Source of the DNA: Phyllostachys edulis
Lineage: Eukaryota; Streptophyta; Magnoliopsida; Poales; Poaceae
Assembly (NCBI GenBank): GCA_036346405.1
Contig: CM070548.1
Location: forward strand, 52,358,279-52,422,278
Direction: 5' to 3'
Length of the DNA stretch: 64,000 nucleotides
Made by a program: the position numbers and the translations under genes. Positions within the stretch are counted from its first letter, which is position 1, and each line of letters starts with the position of its first letter. Below, piece by piece: positions 1 to 11,581 of the stretch. The notes under the pieces were generated by a model, which saw only the letters and a program-made list of their open reading frames with translations, was not told the origin of the DNA and ran no database searches.

Positions 1-480
1 CCTGTCGTACATCTTGGGGCCGTCGATCCATTGGAAGAAATGGCAGCGCATCTCGGGCTGCCATTACGTGGGGATGAAGTTACAAATTTGAAGAATTCAA
101 CGTTGGGAGAGGAAAATCGTCTGCGAAGAAGCGCTTACGAGATAGTGCCGCATGTGTAAATGCGCTTGCAGACGCGGTGTGCAGGTGTGTGGATGAATGA
201 TCTCTGCGGTTAGCCACACACACACTGCGGATCGAGAAAATGTGATGGCTTGGAGCATCTTTCATTGATTTATCTGGGTATATGTAGTTTCCTCTTCTTC
301 TTAAGCCGCTTTTATACGCAACATCCTCGCGAGAAGTTTGCCAAGAGTCCATAGTTGGGTATCTATTGTGTAGTGTTGTGTAGTGTTGGGTTTGGTTCAA
401 CCCCCTTTTATAAGCCCCATGGTTGTCATGGTGTGGTTAATTTCATGCGGAGTATAGAGTCCTGTCTTTTAATTCTGAAA
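1..480. other. Unassigned left-edge sequence
   Basis: I recognise no gene, terminal repeat or RNA here. The first 90 bases are open on the plus strand and end in a stop, but the peptide matches nothing I know. It could belong to a transposon gene that continues to the left of the window. The rest shows no coding bias. Confidence 0.4.
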
Positions 481-495
481 AGCTAAGGAGGTAGA

Positions 496-995
496 GTGTT
501 GTCATGTCAATCTGGAAAGATGGCAAGGCATAGTGTTGTCATGTCTTACTTTGCAGGGAGAAGTAATGTCTTGCTTTGCGAGTCTTTGTTTTATCGATGC
601 GAAAAGTGGCAAGGCAGAGTGTTGTCACGTCTTTCTTTCGAGTCTTGTCTTTTTGGTCTTAAAAGTGGCCGAGATGGTCGGGGTTGTCAAGTCGATCTGA
701 AAAGCCTAACCCTAAACCTAAACCCTAAAGCGCGCAAAGTCGTCTCCTTTGGTCTTATCATCAGTGCAAAGTCGCCCCGTATGGTCTTGTCATTGCAAGA
801 AAGTCGCCCGACCTATCTGGTCTTGTCATTTGCACAAAGCCGCCAACCCGTCTGGTCTTGTCACTACGAAAGCGCCGTGTGGTCTTGTCACTACATAAAG
901 CCGCCACCCCATCTGGTCTTGTCCATGCGCAAGGTCGCCTTATTTTGTCTTGTCACTGCGCAAACCTGCCCCGTTTGGTCTTGTCTATAAAATGC
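496..995. repeat. Minisatellite, about 32-bp unit built on GGTCTTGTCA
   Basis: The 10-base core GGTCTTGTCA, or a close variant, recurs at about 751, 783, 819, 854, 881, 914, 944 and 977, giving a spacing of 27-36 bases. The spacer between cores is a variable CGCAAAGTCGCC-like segment. Upstream (496-690) there are looser copies with GTGTTGTCA in place of the core. The long plus-strand ORF across this block (496-990) is a by-product of the repeat and not a gene. The array stops abruptly near 995. Confidence 0.8.
705..729 (+). repeat. Short interstitial telomere-like CCCTAAA tract
   Basis: About three and a half imperfect copies of the plant telomere heptamer CCCTAAA lie between the loose and regular halves of the minisatellite. 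The tract is too short and too degenerate to be a chromosome end. It is either chance low complexity, part of the ancestral minisatellite, or a repair scar. Confidence 0.5.
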
Positions 996-1111
996 TTTGT
1001 TAGCCTCCCCCCGCGGGGCTATAAAATGCACGCCCCATGCTCCAAAATTAGGACCACTCGACCCTTGAAACTGTAGGAAGAAGAACCTTCTCCGTCTTGT
1101 AGTAACAAACG

Positions 1112-1513
1112 ATGGCAGACGCCCAGGGACCAGTCCAACCGGTCGAAGCCGACACCAGCGTCGAAAGGAGGGAGGACTTCGGCCATAAGTACCGGTTGAT
1201 GTCGAAGAAGCGTGCTCAACCGGTATGGCCGAAATGCGAACACGGGGAGGGCGCTATCGTCGAGTCATAGACGGATTTTTTCGATGGTGAGCGGCGTTTC
1301 TTCCGATGCCCATACTCACGGGGTAAATAGTTTTGTTCATATTCTTCGCTAATACATCCTCCGTACTAACCGCCCCTTATAGCAGATGGTGAAATGCAAC
1401 TTCACCCGCTGGATCGATCCTCCCCATAAAGGACATGTTGTGAGGTACGTGGATGTATTGTGGAACCGAATCTTTGATTTGAGGTGCAAATTGGCGATCT
1501 CAAGGAGAAAATG
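1112..1513 (+). pseudogene. GRF-type zinc finger protein relic (transposon-associated)
   Basis: Exon 1 starts with ATG at 1112 and reads into PKCEHGEGAIVES, then an in-frame TAG (1268-1270) where a Tyr is expected, then TDFFDGERRFFRCPYS. This is the C-x-H-G ... RRFFRCP pattern of GRF zinc fingers in small nucleic-acid-binding proteins that are abundant in grass transposons. A splice-like CAG near 1385 leads into a second exon reading CNFTRWIDPPHKG ... NRIFDLRCKLAISR, the usual continuation of that family. The coiled coil and membrane anchor expected downstream are not found in frame. The TAG makes it a pseudogene. It probably belongs to the MULE/plant-mobile-domain material around it, but lies on the opposite strand. 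Confidence 0.55.
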
Positions 1514-1735
1514 ATGACCTCCGCCAATGATGCACCGTGAGAGGGGCAATGAGGAGGTCGTGAACATAGAAAGTTCCTATGATCCCACATTTCATTGTGC
1601 CAACCCTAAGTTGCATATGTGTGTGCCACTACAACGACGGCCACCACGCCCGTCAAGGCCCAACGGAGAACATTCTATGTGGGTAGCGAGAGGCACCTTG
1701 TACAATTAGGCACGGGCGGAGAAGCTTGTACGTCG

Positions 1736-1876
1736 GTAGTCTCCCCTTATGTACGCACTTATGTTCAATCTCGTAAAGCATGTAACTAAATGGTGGACGC
1801 GTTATTGCGGTTGCCTTTTATCGAGTTGACATGTTGCATCGATGTGTCGTGTGCTTTAAGTTATATGCATCGAACA
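1736..1876 (+). repeat. Direct repeat copy 1 (about 145 bp)
   Basis: This block begins GTAGTCTCCCCTT and runs through TCTCGTAAAGCATGTAA, TAAATGGTGGACGCG, ATTGCGGTTG and TGTCGTGTGC. The same succession recurs at 2670-2820 in the same orientation with scattered substitutions and small indels. The 0.8 kb between the copies has no recognisable gene; a minus-strand ORF at 1979-2194 ends in a hydrophobic stretch but is unsupported. Confidence 0.8.
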
Positions 1877-2669
1877 AACTCATTCATGGGTAGGTAATGT
1901 TACTGGTTTATTCTCATTCATGACGGACTGCGATGCATAAGTAAAGAGTGGACATTACATCTCATTACAACTGAACTTCTACTTGGCAACAACAAGAAAT
2001 AATAGAAGAAAGACCACAAAACTAACTAGCTTAACTAATTTCTTACGTATGTTATCAACTCTTTCCATCCTTTCATCCAGTCTTTTAAGTCTATTATCTT
2101 CGTTCTGCGTTGGTGGCTCGGAGGGTCGAGCACCGGATCTAAATCTTGAGAATACCACAAGAGTTATCTTGCAAGGCGGCAATTTGCGGTGCAATATCTT
2201 GAACCATGGGACAACCTTGCCTTAACTGCCAAAACCGACATGTTGTGCTCTGAAAAAGAATTGCGGCTTCAAGTGAAATAAAAACAACATCTTTGTTTTG
2301 AATAAAATTCATTGGGGTGATTAGGCGCGTTCTTAGTAAGATTTGAACACCTCATGAACACTCGAGATGGATTAGTTGGCGTATGTGAGGTAAACACATT
2401 CTTTGGATCATCATGGCGAGGGCAAACCGGTGATCTTAGTAGTGATTGTAATTGTCTGCTCACTCGAAAGTTAGATGATGCCGAAGATATCATGTCTAAG
2501 ACTGGAAGAAAGGAGAAGAGGAAATGAAGAGTGAGGTGAATGGCAGCCAAAGCATCCACATATAGCATGCAGCTGAATTGCAATTGGGTTGAAGGAAATT
2601 TGCGTCCGCGAGCTACCAGGCCCGAGGAGGAATCGTGTGGCAGCGTTGAAGGAAATTCGCGTCTGCGAT

Positions 2670-2820
2670 GTAGTCTCCCCTTCTATACGTAATTATGTTC
2701 CATCTCGTAAAGCATGTAAGTAAATGGTGGACGCGTCATTGCGGTTGTCATTTATCGAGTTGATGTTGCATCGAGGTGTCGTGTGCATTAAGCTATAGGC
2801 GTCGATATGCATTGAACAAG
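2670..2820 (+). repeat. Direct repeat copy 2 (about 150 bp)
   Basis: Second copy of the block at 1736-1876. Just upstream there is also a smaller duplication: GTTGAAGGAAATT followed by CGCGTC-like sequence occurs near 2589 and 2647. The pair could be degenerate LTRs of a tiny element or a local segmental duplication. I see no clean target duplication. Confidence 0.8.
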
Positions 2821-3282
2821 CATGCATTATATGAACGAGTACACACAAGAACGCAAAAGTATTACAGGCATGATATATTAAGTGCAAAATGTACGCTTAG
2901 TGAACAAGATGCCCCTACTAGCCCCCTACCGCACCCCACATCCCCTCCCGTGTCCCCACCGCCCACTCCACCTCCGTGTCCTCCCCTGAGGCTCGCTTGG
3001 GCGCCTCCTCTGCTTATTTGGGTGTGGGGCCTCGCCCCGAGAGGGAAAGACGGTCGAGAGCCCTGATCGACGAGGACCGAGAGGCGAGGGGTGGGCAACC
3101 TTGGAGTCTTTGTGGGTATCTTGGCGCACCGAGGAGCTGTGACCTGGACAGAACCTCAGCGGGTGTGGGCTAAGGTGTGGGCTCAGGTGCCAGGTCGTCG
3201 TCCAGCAAGAACTCCTGCGCGTCCACGTCACCTGAGTAGGCCCCTCCGTCATAGGGCAATGTACCTGCACAGCAAAATATTG

Positions 3283-5509
3283 TTAGTTAATAAAAGACGC
3301 AATGCGTGCAGACAAACAGACACGTGACGTACCCTCGTCTAGCGCCATGGCGCGTGCGAAGGAGTCCACAGCGAAGTGTGGCATGTCGTACGCGCCCTGC
3401 GTGTGCTGCGTGTGGAAGACGAAGGGGTGTGGACGACCGACGTAGTGCGACGCTGCCGGTGTACAGGGTCTAGTCGAGCATCCGGCCTCGTCAGGGTGCG
3501 TCAGTGTCGGACGTGGTCTGCTCGAGCATCTGGCCTCGTCAGGGTGCGTCGGTGTCAGACGTGGTCTGGCTGACCCTCCCTTTGCTAGGGCTGCCGCCAG
3601 ACGGGCGGCGTAACGGTCTGAACCGTGGAGCGAGCTCGGCGTCCCAACCTCCGGGAGCCTGGTGCATGACAACAGGCCGAAAATACATGTGCTTGCTGTG
3701 CCACACGACGGATAACCTGGGCCGTGTCCTCGCGTGTGCCCTCCACACCATCCGTGAACCTCTGAAGCCAGGAGCGGCAGTCCGTCGCAATCTCAGCAGC
3801 CGTGTTCGCCTACATCAAAAACAAAACACGGTGAAAACTGTAATGGCGTATACCACAAGAGAAGTTTTCGAAGTCGGATGTAACGTACCGCGTGGTGCAC
3901 GTCCTGCGCTAAATGCACAGGGTACGTGTCGGTCGGTGCCGGGAGATGTGGTACGGGCTCGTCTACAGCAAGCACGAGCCTGGTACGTGTCTGAGGAGTG
4001 TACCAACGAATGTACTCGTCGTAGGTCCTGTGGTCGTAAGGGGTGTCCTCCTGCACACGATCCTGTAGCACGCCCTCCCACTGCCCTACCCACGAGTCCA
4101 TCCTACTCGCCCAGTTCGTGCCGCGACGGACTCCCTTCCTACTGAACATGCAAGACGTAACATGTAGTTATAAGTCGTGCGAAAGAGACAACAACACAAA
4201 CAACGCATGTATGCCGATTACTCACGCGTGCACGCTGTCGGGCACTAGACGCCTAACAAGTACTGGAACCTCCTGCCGTAGGCCGAACTAGCGCATCACA
4301 TGATGCGCCCCGTAGTCCTCGACGAAGACGTCAAAGACAAGCGCCCTGCAGGTCAGCTAGTAGTCCCGGTATCGCAGGCACAGCGAGGACAGCCCGTGGG
4401 GAGCGCGGGCAAGTATCTCCTGAGGCGAGTATGACTCCCAACGAACGTCATCCGCCGTGAGCCGGTCGAACTGCTCCACGAACGGCTCGTACGCCCGTGT
4501 CACCTGCACGTGCGCGAACTGTACCTGTAAGGAAGACAACATATTAGATAGAACGATCGGTAATATGAAGAAATTAGTCGCGGGAAAGAATACGTACCCA
4601 TCGCCGGCACCAAAGAGAGCCCATCGTCGGCCAGTCCACCTCGTCTGCATTGTACATCTCCAACCCATACGGAGCGCTGTCGTCCATCAGGGGCTGTCTG
4701 AGGCTAAAGCGCTTGAACGACCACAACTGCAGTAGGAGAGGACACCCCGTGAGGATGGAGTTCGGCCTCGACCTGAAGCACGCGTCGCACAAGCCGCGAT
4801 AGGTGGCGGCAAATCTGGCGAACCCCACCGATCCGGGGGCCTCTCCGCTCTGATGGCCCTAAGCGTCTGTGATGAGCCTCGCGTCGACGGTGTCGCCGTG
4901 GCTCCTGGTGAACAGCACCCAACCAAACAGCCACAACAAGTACGCCTCAAGGTGGCGTGACACCTGCTAGTCGTCTGCAGCAGGGTCCATCCGCTCGACC
5001 CATGCACAAGGAAAAAGCTAGTAAGACCGTAGTACGGAAAGGAGAGCGCCGCACTTCCAATGCGAACGGCGTCGAACACGTACCCAGAACTGCGACAACC
5101 ACCGCAAAGGTGGGCCGTGCCTCTGTGCCTCCGGGAAGACGTAGTACCCGGCCGCGACCGCAGGCGGAAGGACTCCCTGAAACCTGGCCAGAAGGTCCTC
5201 GCGCCAATCGTCCGGAGACTCCTACGGGAAGGCGGCACCTCCCGCGATAGGGAGGCCAAGAAGCAGGGAGACGTCCTGCAGGGTAGGGGCCATCTCCCCG
5301 AATGGGAGATGGAAAGTGTGAGTCTCCGCCGCCACCCGGTCAAGCTGTTGTCGGCAGGAGCGGTCGAGCAGGAAGCATCGTGACCGCCGACTGGCATGGG
5401 CGTCTCCGTCGTGCCGCCGCCATGGGTGTGCCGGGTCATCCTCATCCGTGGCTTGCACCATCCGGGCGATAGGTAGTAGACCGGCAGCGCCGAGCCTGCG
5501 AAGCAACAA
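3283..5509 (-). pseudogene. Plant mobile domain (MAIN-like, PF10536-type) gene, decayed
   Basis: Read on the minus strand from about 5509, the product shows LGAAGLLPIARMVQATDEDD, then ETHTFHLPFGEMAPTLQDV and SLLLGLPI, then DDWREDLLARFQGVLPP, and, after an intron, SRHLEAYLLWLFGWVLF, GDTVDARLI, FAATYRGLCDACFRS and GCPLLLQLWSFKRFS. This is the hallmark order of the plant mobile domain shared by MAIN/MAIL proteins and their transposon relatives. Exons nearer 4500-3800 supply YEPFVEQFDRLTADDVRW and YDEYIRWYTPQTRTRLVL. In-frame stops (for example after GGAAFP near 5223) and frameshifts break it. It lies in the same orientation as the Mutator-type transposase at 6.2-8.7 kb, so both probably belong to one MULE. 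Confidence 0.85.
3474..3569. repeat. 48-bp tandem duplication in the mobile-domain gene tail
   Basis: The unit begins TCGAGCATC and ends ACGTGGTCTG. It occurs at 3474-3521 and 3522-3569 with about four differences. On the minus strand it encodes a duplicated Thr/Pro-His-Pro-Asp-Glu-Ala segment near the C-terminal end of the mobile-domain gene. Confidence 0.85.
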
Positions 5510-6220
5510 AAAGTTAGTACGAAAGGTACGTATGGCGAGAAGATAGTGTCGACATATACTAACCTCACCTTGTCGGCGTGGGTCTAGCCTCGGGCCACCC
5601 GAGGTGTCGCGTGTGGATCACCCCAAGACGGTCGCGTCTTAACGCGCCCGCAGGATGTGGGACACGACGCGACCAGCGATGTAGCCGGTCGATCACGCTC
5701 CTCCAGAGGCGAAACTCGATCCGATCCATGAGCCATACCGCAACACAACTTGAAGTCAAATCTGGCGGAAATGAAAAATCGAATGTAAAGAATAGTACAT
5801 TTAACTTGCAAACAAACAAATCAAAAAGTACTAGCTAAAGTGCCGGTTTTCCAAAGTAATAAAAAGGGATAGTACTACAAAGACACTTACATAAACATTA
5901 CGTGCAACATACGATACATGTGTTACGGCATTACATACATGAAATAAAAATTGGGTAATGTGAGCAGTTACATGAAAAATACAAAGTCTGAGATGACAAT
6001 CTACACCGACGGTACATCAGAATCGCAAGAAGTGCTAACGCAAACCATGGCAAGGTTTACTACTCACCGGTGCCTTGCATGTTACGGGTGTGTGGCCCTC
6101 TGCCGCATAGCGTTCGCAGCGTCTACCCAACACCCCGGCTTGTGCTTCGTCCATATCATTAGTAATACGACGACTCTGCCGATGACCCTTGCCACCTTTC
6201 AGCGTGTCAATATCCGGAAT

Positions 6221-8688
6221 CTAGATCCTATTTGCAATATCCAAGGTGGCGAAGTTACCCACAACCCTAAAGCCCCTAAGCTCGCCAGTCCATGCCTGCA
6301 CCAACCTCTCCTTCAAGAAGTACTCGGACACAAAGTTCAAAGGGTCCATGCGCACAGTCCCGCATGCGGCGAGCACATGAGAGCATGGCTTGTGTAAGAG
6401 CTTCGGTTTGTTGCATGTACAGCTAGGTTCGTTCACATGATCTCCAAGGCATACCTCGTGGGTGATAAGAGAACAAGCCGTCCCAAATCCGGCTCTATCC
6501 CGGAGGAGCACGTCGAAACGATGCTCCATATTGCCCATCGCGTACATCGTGTGCGACTGGCCCTTCTCTGTCTTCGCCTGCATGTATGTCGTAATCTTCG
6601 AGCAGTACGGTGTTTGAGGGTTGGTGGCATGAAGTGCGGCATTTGCATGCCTCTTCTGAAATACCCGATTGTCGTGCGTAACACCTTCCACGATGGCGGC
6701 GAGGGCCGAGAACGAAGGCCCCTAAGAACCCGCTTGTACACCTCCGCAAGGTTAGTGGTCATTATGCCGCACCTTGCCCGCCCATGTCGTCTGCCAGAGA
6801 CCACTTGTCCAATGGCTCGGTCTCGATCCAGTGGGAGAAGCACTCGATGTTCCTCGAGGTCCTCCGCCTTGGACCAGCAGGTTCAGAGTCTGCTCCCTGG
6901 TTCCTCGCGTCCACGTGTTTCCTGCTGTGTTCATCCAACAACGCCCATAAGGCTTCAAATTTGCGTTGCTGGTTCTGCATAGCCAGCCTCTTGAATAGCT
7001 TCACCAAGGTTGCTTGGGGAACTTCTTGAAGAAGTTGGCCCCCAAGTGGCGAATACACCATCTACTCCTTATATCCGGCCAAGGAAACGGCTCATCCGGG
7101 TCTTCCTGAAGTGTTTTTATGGCCTTCAGCATCCCGACGTGACGATCATGGATCACACACACACACACACACACACCAGGACGAGCTCGAACAACTCCCA
7201 CCCTCAGATGTCGAAGGAACCACAATCAGTTGTCGAAATTCTCACCTTCAACAAATGCGATGGCCAATGGCAGAATTTGATTGTTCCCGTCAACTCCTAT
7301 GGCTGTAAGGATCTGCCCCTTGTATTTCCCGGTCAAAAAGGTCCCGTCCACTGAGATCACGGGTAGCATATGCCTAAAAGCCTCGATGCTGGGACCGAAG
7401 GCTACGAAGGCCCTATGCAATATCAAAAAACCTCGCGGATTTTTAGATGGCATGTCCTTTACAGCAGTGTACATGCCCGGATTTCTCTCCTGCAGCACCT
7501 CAAGCATACGAGAAAGGTTGTCGTACGACGCCTCAAAAGATCCAAACCGTCTTTCCAAAGCCTTCTGCTTCGCACGCCACACCTTCGCGTAGCTGATCTT
7601 GTACTTGAATTTCTTCTCAATAGCCACCATAATGTGCTTGGCCTCCACATCCTTCTTCTCCACTATCTCTTCATACATCAAATTGGCTATGAAGGTCGAC
7701 GTTAGCTTACGATGTCTGCACAAAACACTGCTGAGCATGCAGGAGTGCGGCTCCACCTTCGAGACAATCCAGTGAGTTTCATACTTCGGTCTATGTGCGT
7801 GCACTCGCCAAGGACAACCGACCGCTTTCGTATTTTACTGATTGTACTACTCTTGGCTAGATTTGACGACCAAACGTCCCATTTGATAGACATAGCCCAC
7901 AATTTTAATGGCATCCTCGCAAGGATGTCTTATCGACAAACATTGAGTGCAACCGAACCTCCGTGGCATGGTACTCCCACGACGATTCGTGCTCGTCATG
8001 CGCGAGATAGACCCTCGGCGTCCAATCTATTCCATTCCCGGGATGGGAGCTCGTCCTCATCGGGCTGTCCTCGTCGTCTTCTTGTAAAGCTTCCTCTTCA
8101 GCCAAGGCATCCGGTCATCGCTTTCCATTTGATGCAATATGTAATCCCTATGCTCTCCTTCATCAGCCTGTCCTGTAGGCTCACCATGCGGTGACCGATC
8201 TTCCTCTCCTGTATCTACCTCGTCGAGCTCATCACAAGCAACATTCTCTGAACTCTTCGTAATACGACCCTCCGGGTCCTCTTCTTCACCAACATGGGCA
8301 GCAGGCCTTTCGCACCACCGGATGATATCCGGTGGGGGCCCCTACTGACTTCTTTTGGGCATGGTTGCACAAGTATGACACACTCATATCCACAGCGCCG
8401 ACATCCTTCTATAAAGCCCTTCCACACTGCCGTGCGTGTCAGTCTTCTCAACTCCCATCTGATGTTCGTGGGAGACCGACTCCAAAGCCCTTGTATGTCA
8501 ACGCTGCACACCTCAGGGTTCAAAGAGAAGCTGCGGATGAGCCAATGCTTCACATCTTCGATTTGTGCATTCTCGCCGTCCGGGTGTACCACAGTGGCTT
8601 GCCGAAAACTGCTCAAGTCAACACCGCACGGATCTTCACGAACGGTGCCAACACCGTAATGCACTTTCAATGTAGTGGGTACAGACAT
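6221..8688 (-). pseudogene. MULE (Mutator/MuDR) transposase, broken
   Basis: The minus-strand order runs as follows. An N-terminal region (8688-8215). A MuDR-type DNA-binding region reading CPWRVHAHRPKYETHWIVSK and EPHSC (about 7830-7730). A helical segment with YAKVWRAKQKALERRFG. The catalytic MULE domain ISVDGTFLTGKYKGQ ... LPLAIAFVEGEN (about 7360-7230), with a further catalytic-type Asp in IHDRH at about 7145. A C-terminal SWIM zinc finger CTCNKPKLLHKPCSH (about 6440-6390). Stops and frame changes separate these blocks, so it is not expected to be active. It cuts and pastes DNA as a dimer in the nucleus when intact. The plant-mobile-domain gene at 3.3-5.5 kb lies downstream on the same strand. 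Confidence 0.88.
7154..7176. repeat. (CA)n microsatellite inside the transposase domain
   Basis: About eleven uninterrupted CA/TG dinucleotides. On the minus strand they are translated as alternating Val-Cys between RPG and IHDRH, so the run sits directly before the second catalytic Asp and keeps the frame in this copy. Relatives normally have only a short Val-Cys-Leu type junction here. Confidence 0.85.
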
Positions 8689-8699
8689 GACTTATTGTA

Positions 8700-9940
8700 T
8701 GGCTGCAAATATTTCCAACATTGCAACTAGTCAGATCGCAACGCACGACATGCAAGTACTGCTACATTGTGATTTACATTTCTAAGGCCATTCGCCTATC
8801 GTCGACACCTACACGACAAAGATGATCCTTCATTACCTACGGCAGAGGCCACAATGAACGGCGATGACGATATTTAGATTCAACATCAAAACCGAGCTAT
8901 TCCATAGCGAGGCATTATTCGATTAGGACGCTAACTTGCAATCCGAAATGCTATAGGTATGGCGTTCTTTCTTCTCTGAGCTATACCTATTACCTAAGTC
9001 AATTAGTGCATACTAATTAACTTCTACTAATTAGTTTATACAAATAATTCATCCTCCTTATACGCTCGGTCACGCATTATTCACCCAATAATACTCGGCC
9101 ACGCATGCAACCACATAACTAAAGTTTCTTATCGCGACTACTTACATACAGATCAATAACATTTCGATTTTCTACTTTTTTCTCTAACTAAAATTTCGTA
9201 CGAGTACTACTTATACTACAATTTGTACTAAATAAACTTTTTACCTACTACAAAAATTACAATACAGAATAAAACAAACTTACCTCGCGGGTCTTTATAT
9301 AGGCATCGATCGCGCGAACCGATTGGATGTCGCATTGGATCTTGCTCAATGATCGCAATAATGACGCCCAACGGTTGGCGCTGCGAGATAAATGCGAGCG
9401 GTTGGGCGATAGGACTCGATCGCCTAATCAGAAGCGACTAGATCCGATCGTCAATTGTTCAAATGATGCAACGAATATTTCTGTAAAAAAAAAGAACGCA
9501 GGAATATTTTTGTAATTTCTAATAAAAAATAGATTATTTTTTTAAAAAATTTGAAGATTGGATGCTGTTGGGGTTTGGTGGGGAATGGAGCGGTGGGCGT
9601 TCGCGCTTGTGTTTAAAGCCTTGGAAGCTTTGAAGGGCGAGGTGCCGAGATGGCCTGGGCTGGGCGACGGAGGCAACGAGCACGGGAGCATTCAGGATGG
9701 ATGGGATGGGCCACCAAAGTGTGGCTAATCACACTTGACACCCTATAAAGTCTAGAAGAGTGTCGTTATCTTTACCATTAATTTTTATTGTAATTTATTT
9801 ATAATACCTAATAAAGTTATATTATATAAAAGTTTTTAGACAAATTTATAAATATTATTTTCATGTATTCAATATAAACATTGAAAGAAATATCAGTAGT
9901 CAAATTTTAAAATTTGATTACACGTACCTAAAACCAGTTA
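8700..9940. other. MULE upstream flank, AT-rich, possible terminal repeat at 9480-9545
   Basis: No gene seen. The stretch 9300-9480 is rich in CGATC motifs. It is followed at about 9480-9545 by an AT-rich end reading AATATTTTTGTAATTTC and ATTATTTTTTTAAAAAA. That layout resembles the right terminal repeat of the Pack-MULE at 31.4 kb, so it may be the outer end of the MULE that carries the transposase. I could not find the matching inverted left end, which may lie outside the window. Confidence 0.35.
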
Positions 9941-9949
9941 TTTTGTGAC

Positions 9950-10881
9950 TAGAGAGGACTAGTGAATTGATGCATCCCAAATGGGTCTCCAGAGTCCACG
10001 TGGATACTTGAGGTACCCGATGTAACAAACATCATCAATTCATCATGCGGTGTGCACTGCTCAGTCCAAGACCTGCGCGATCTATCTCGGCTGTTGGACT
10101 GCACGATCACGTTCCTACTCAGTGCTGGTGGGAAATAAATTTTCTGGGACCGTTGATCCTCCATACCTTCACTATGCGCGCCTCGGATAGACGACATCCG
10201 GACGGGGCATTCGCCGAGACCAGGCCGCACAGGATTTGCCTCCGTGCTGATGATACCTTATCGCTCCGGGTATACGAAGATGACACACGATTGATCGAGG
10301 TAGACAGACGGCCGCGCGCTGGCGCCCGCTACGCTTGCTCTGGTGAATTGGTGGGCTTTGGTGAGCCCTCCGAGAACATAAAACATCTTGGTTTATAAGT
10401 TCATCGTTGTGACATCCACTGGCACGTGTGTTTTCCTCATATATCTTTACTGATATTAAAAAAACGGGTCGGATACCTCCTTCAAAAGCTCTAACTAAAA
10501 AACTAATCTAAAGAAAAAAGGCAATACAAAACCAGGAGACGAGAAAAATGAGGTGGATAACATGAAGATTGCTACCACTGACATGATGAATATCTAAGGG
10601 GCTCTATAGGAGTAGGTTTAATTTGTGTTCCTTGTCATTTCGTAAAATGTGAATCAAGTATGTTACAAGAATGTATCTGCTGATGGCTGTTATGTATGCC
10701 CTGAATTGAAAAGTAACAATCTCGGTTTCAATAAAAGGTTGGAACTTGGCATCGTTTGATGTCCTATTCATCTAAAAAAAATTGTTCTACCGTTGTCTTG
10801 TCTTTCTTAACACAAACACAATATTTATGCACAGAAGTAGCATTGTGTTATCAATCTTTTTTTCATTGCAACGCACAGGCC
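9950..10881. other. Unassigned sequence, possible transcript 3' end near 10,740
   Basis: No protein homology recognised in the short ORFs. The stretch around 10,560-10,760 has the character of a 3' untranslated region, with an AATAAA signal near 10,730, but no coding exon can be tied to it. Treat as unannotated host or decayed transposon sequence. Confidence 0.25.
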
Positions 10882-10890
10882 TTCAGGTAG

Positions 10891-11256
10891 GAACTTTTTT
10901 TTATTAATTAACATTTTTTTAAATTTTATTTTAAAGTTAACCTCCGGCGCACTTTATTTTCAAATCTGACCCCCTTTGGTCACGCCATTATCCATGGTGT
11001 AACAAAATAACGCTGTCATGCCTCAGAATAAGTCCGCAAAATAGCACTTTTGGTCATGCCACTGGTCATAGCGTGACCAAACAACACTGTCACACCACTA
11101 CCCATGGTGTGGCAAGAGTTTGCCACAACGTGACAGTGTTGTTTTGTCACGCCATGAGTGGTAGCGTGACCAAATGGGTCAGATTTGAAAATAAAGTGCG
11201 CCGATGGTTAACTTTAAAATAAAATTTAAAAAATGTTATTTAATAATAAAAAATTC
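10891..11256. mobile_element. MULE-type MITE with long terminal inverted repeats
   Basis: The element starts GAACTTTTTTTTATTAATTA and its reverse-complemented right end starts GAATTTTTTATTATTAAATA. The two arms stay alignable for about 80 bases through TTTTAAAGTTAACC, GCGCACTTTATTTTCAAATC and GGTCACGCCA. It is flanked by perfect 9-bp direct repeats TTCAGGTAG at 10,882-10,890 and 11,257-11,265, the target-duplication size of the Mutator superfamily. The interior repeats a CACGCCAT/GTGTGGCA motif in both orientations, so the whole RNA could fold into a long hairpin. There is no coding capacity. Confidence 0.93.
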
Positions 11257-11274
11257 TTCAGGTAGATATAAAAG

Positions 11275-11545
11275 AAGGGCTTAGTGGTAGTGGTGAGTCT
11301 TCCATCTACCCCTCAAGAGTTGGTGGAATCTTTTGTAGATAAATATGTTCACATGTGTATAAGATACTTGAATGATCTTCTCTGGATAATTAGATTGTCT
11401 GTGTTTGTGGTTTGTGATAAGACTCTACATGGCTTGTTGAATGGATGCAAATTATGTATGAAACTTTCATTTGTAGAGATAATTACCTATGTATGTTGGT
11501 TTTCTAAGTTTATAACTTATATTATGTTTTATTTGAAATCCGTTG
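11275..11545 (+). repeat. Dispersed repeat, left copy flanking the Tat element
   Basis: The sequence GTGAGTCTTCCATCT, GGTGGAATCTTTTGTAGATA, TGTATAAGATACTTGAA, AAATTATGTATGAAACTTTC and GAAATCCGTTG recurs in the same order and orientation at 28,044-28,255. The plus-strand ORF here (11,284-11,595) has no recognisable product. Confidence 0.85.
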
Positions 11546-11581
11546 CAGTGAAAGTAATAACATACAATGTAGCACACTTAC

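Noticed and set aside
705..729. Possible telomere or chromosome end
   Set aside because: Only about 25 degenerate bases, internal to unique sequence.
496..990. 164-codon plus-strand ORF
   Set aside because: It is produced by the minisatellite. The peptide repeats WSCHY-like pieces and has no domain.
3793..4149. Separate small gene on the minus strand
   Set aside because: Its text YDEYIRWYTPQTRTRLVL is the usual C-terminal exon of the mobile-domain gene, so it is merged with it.
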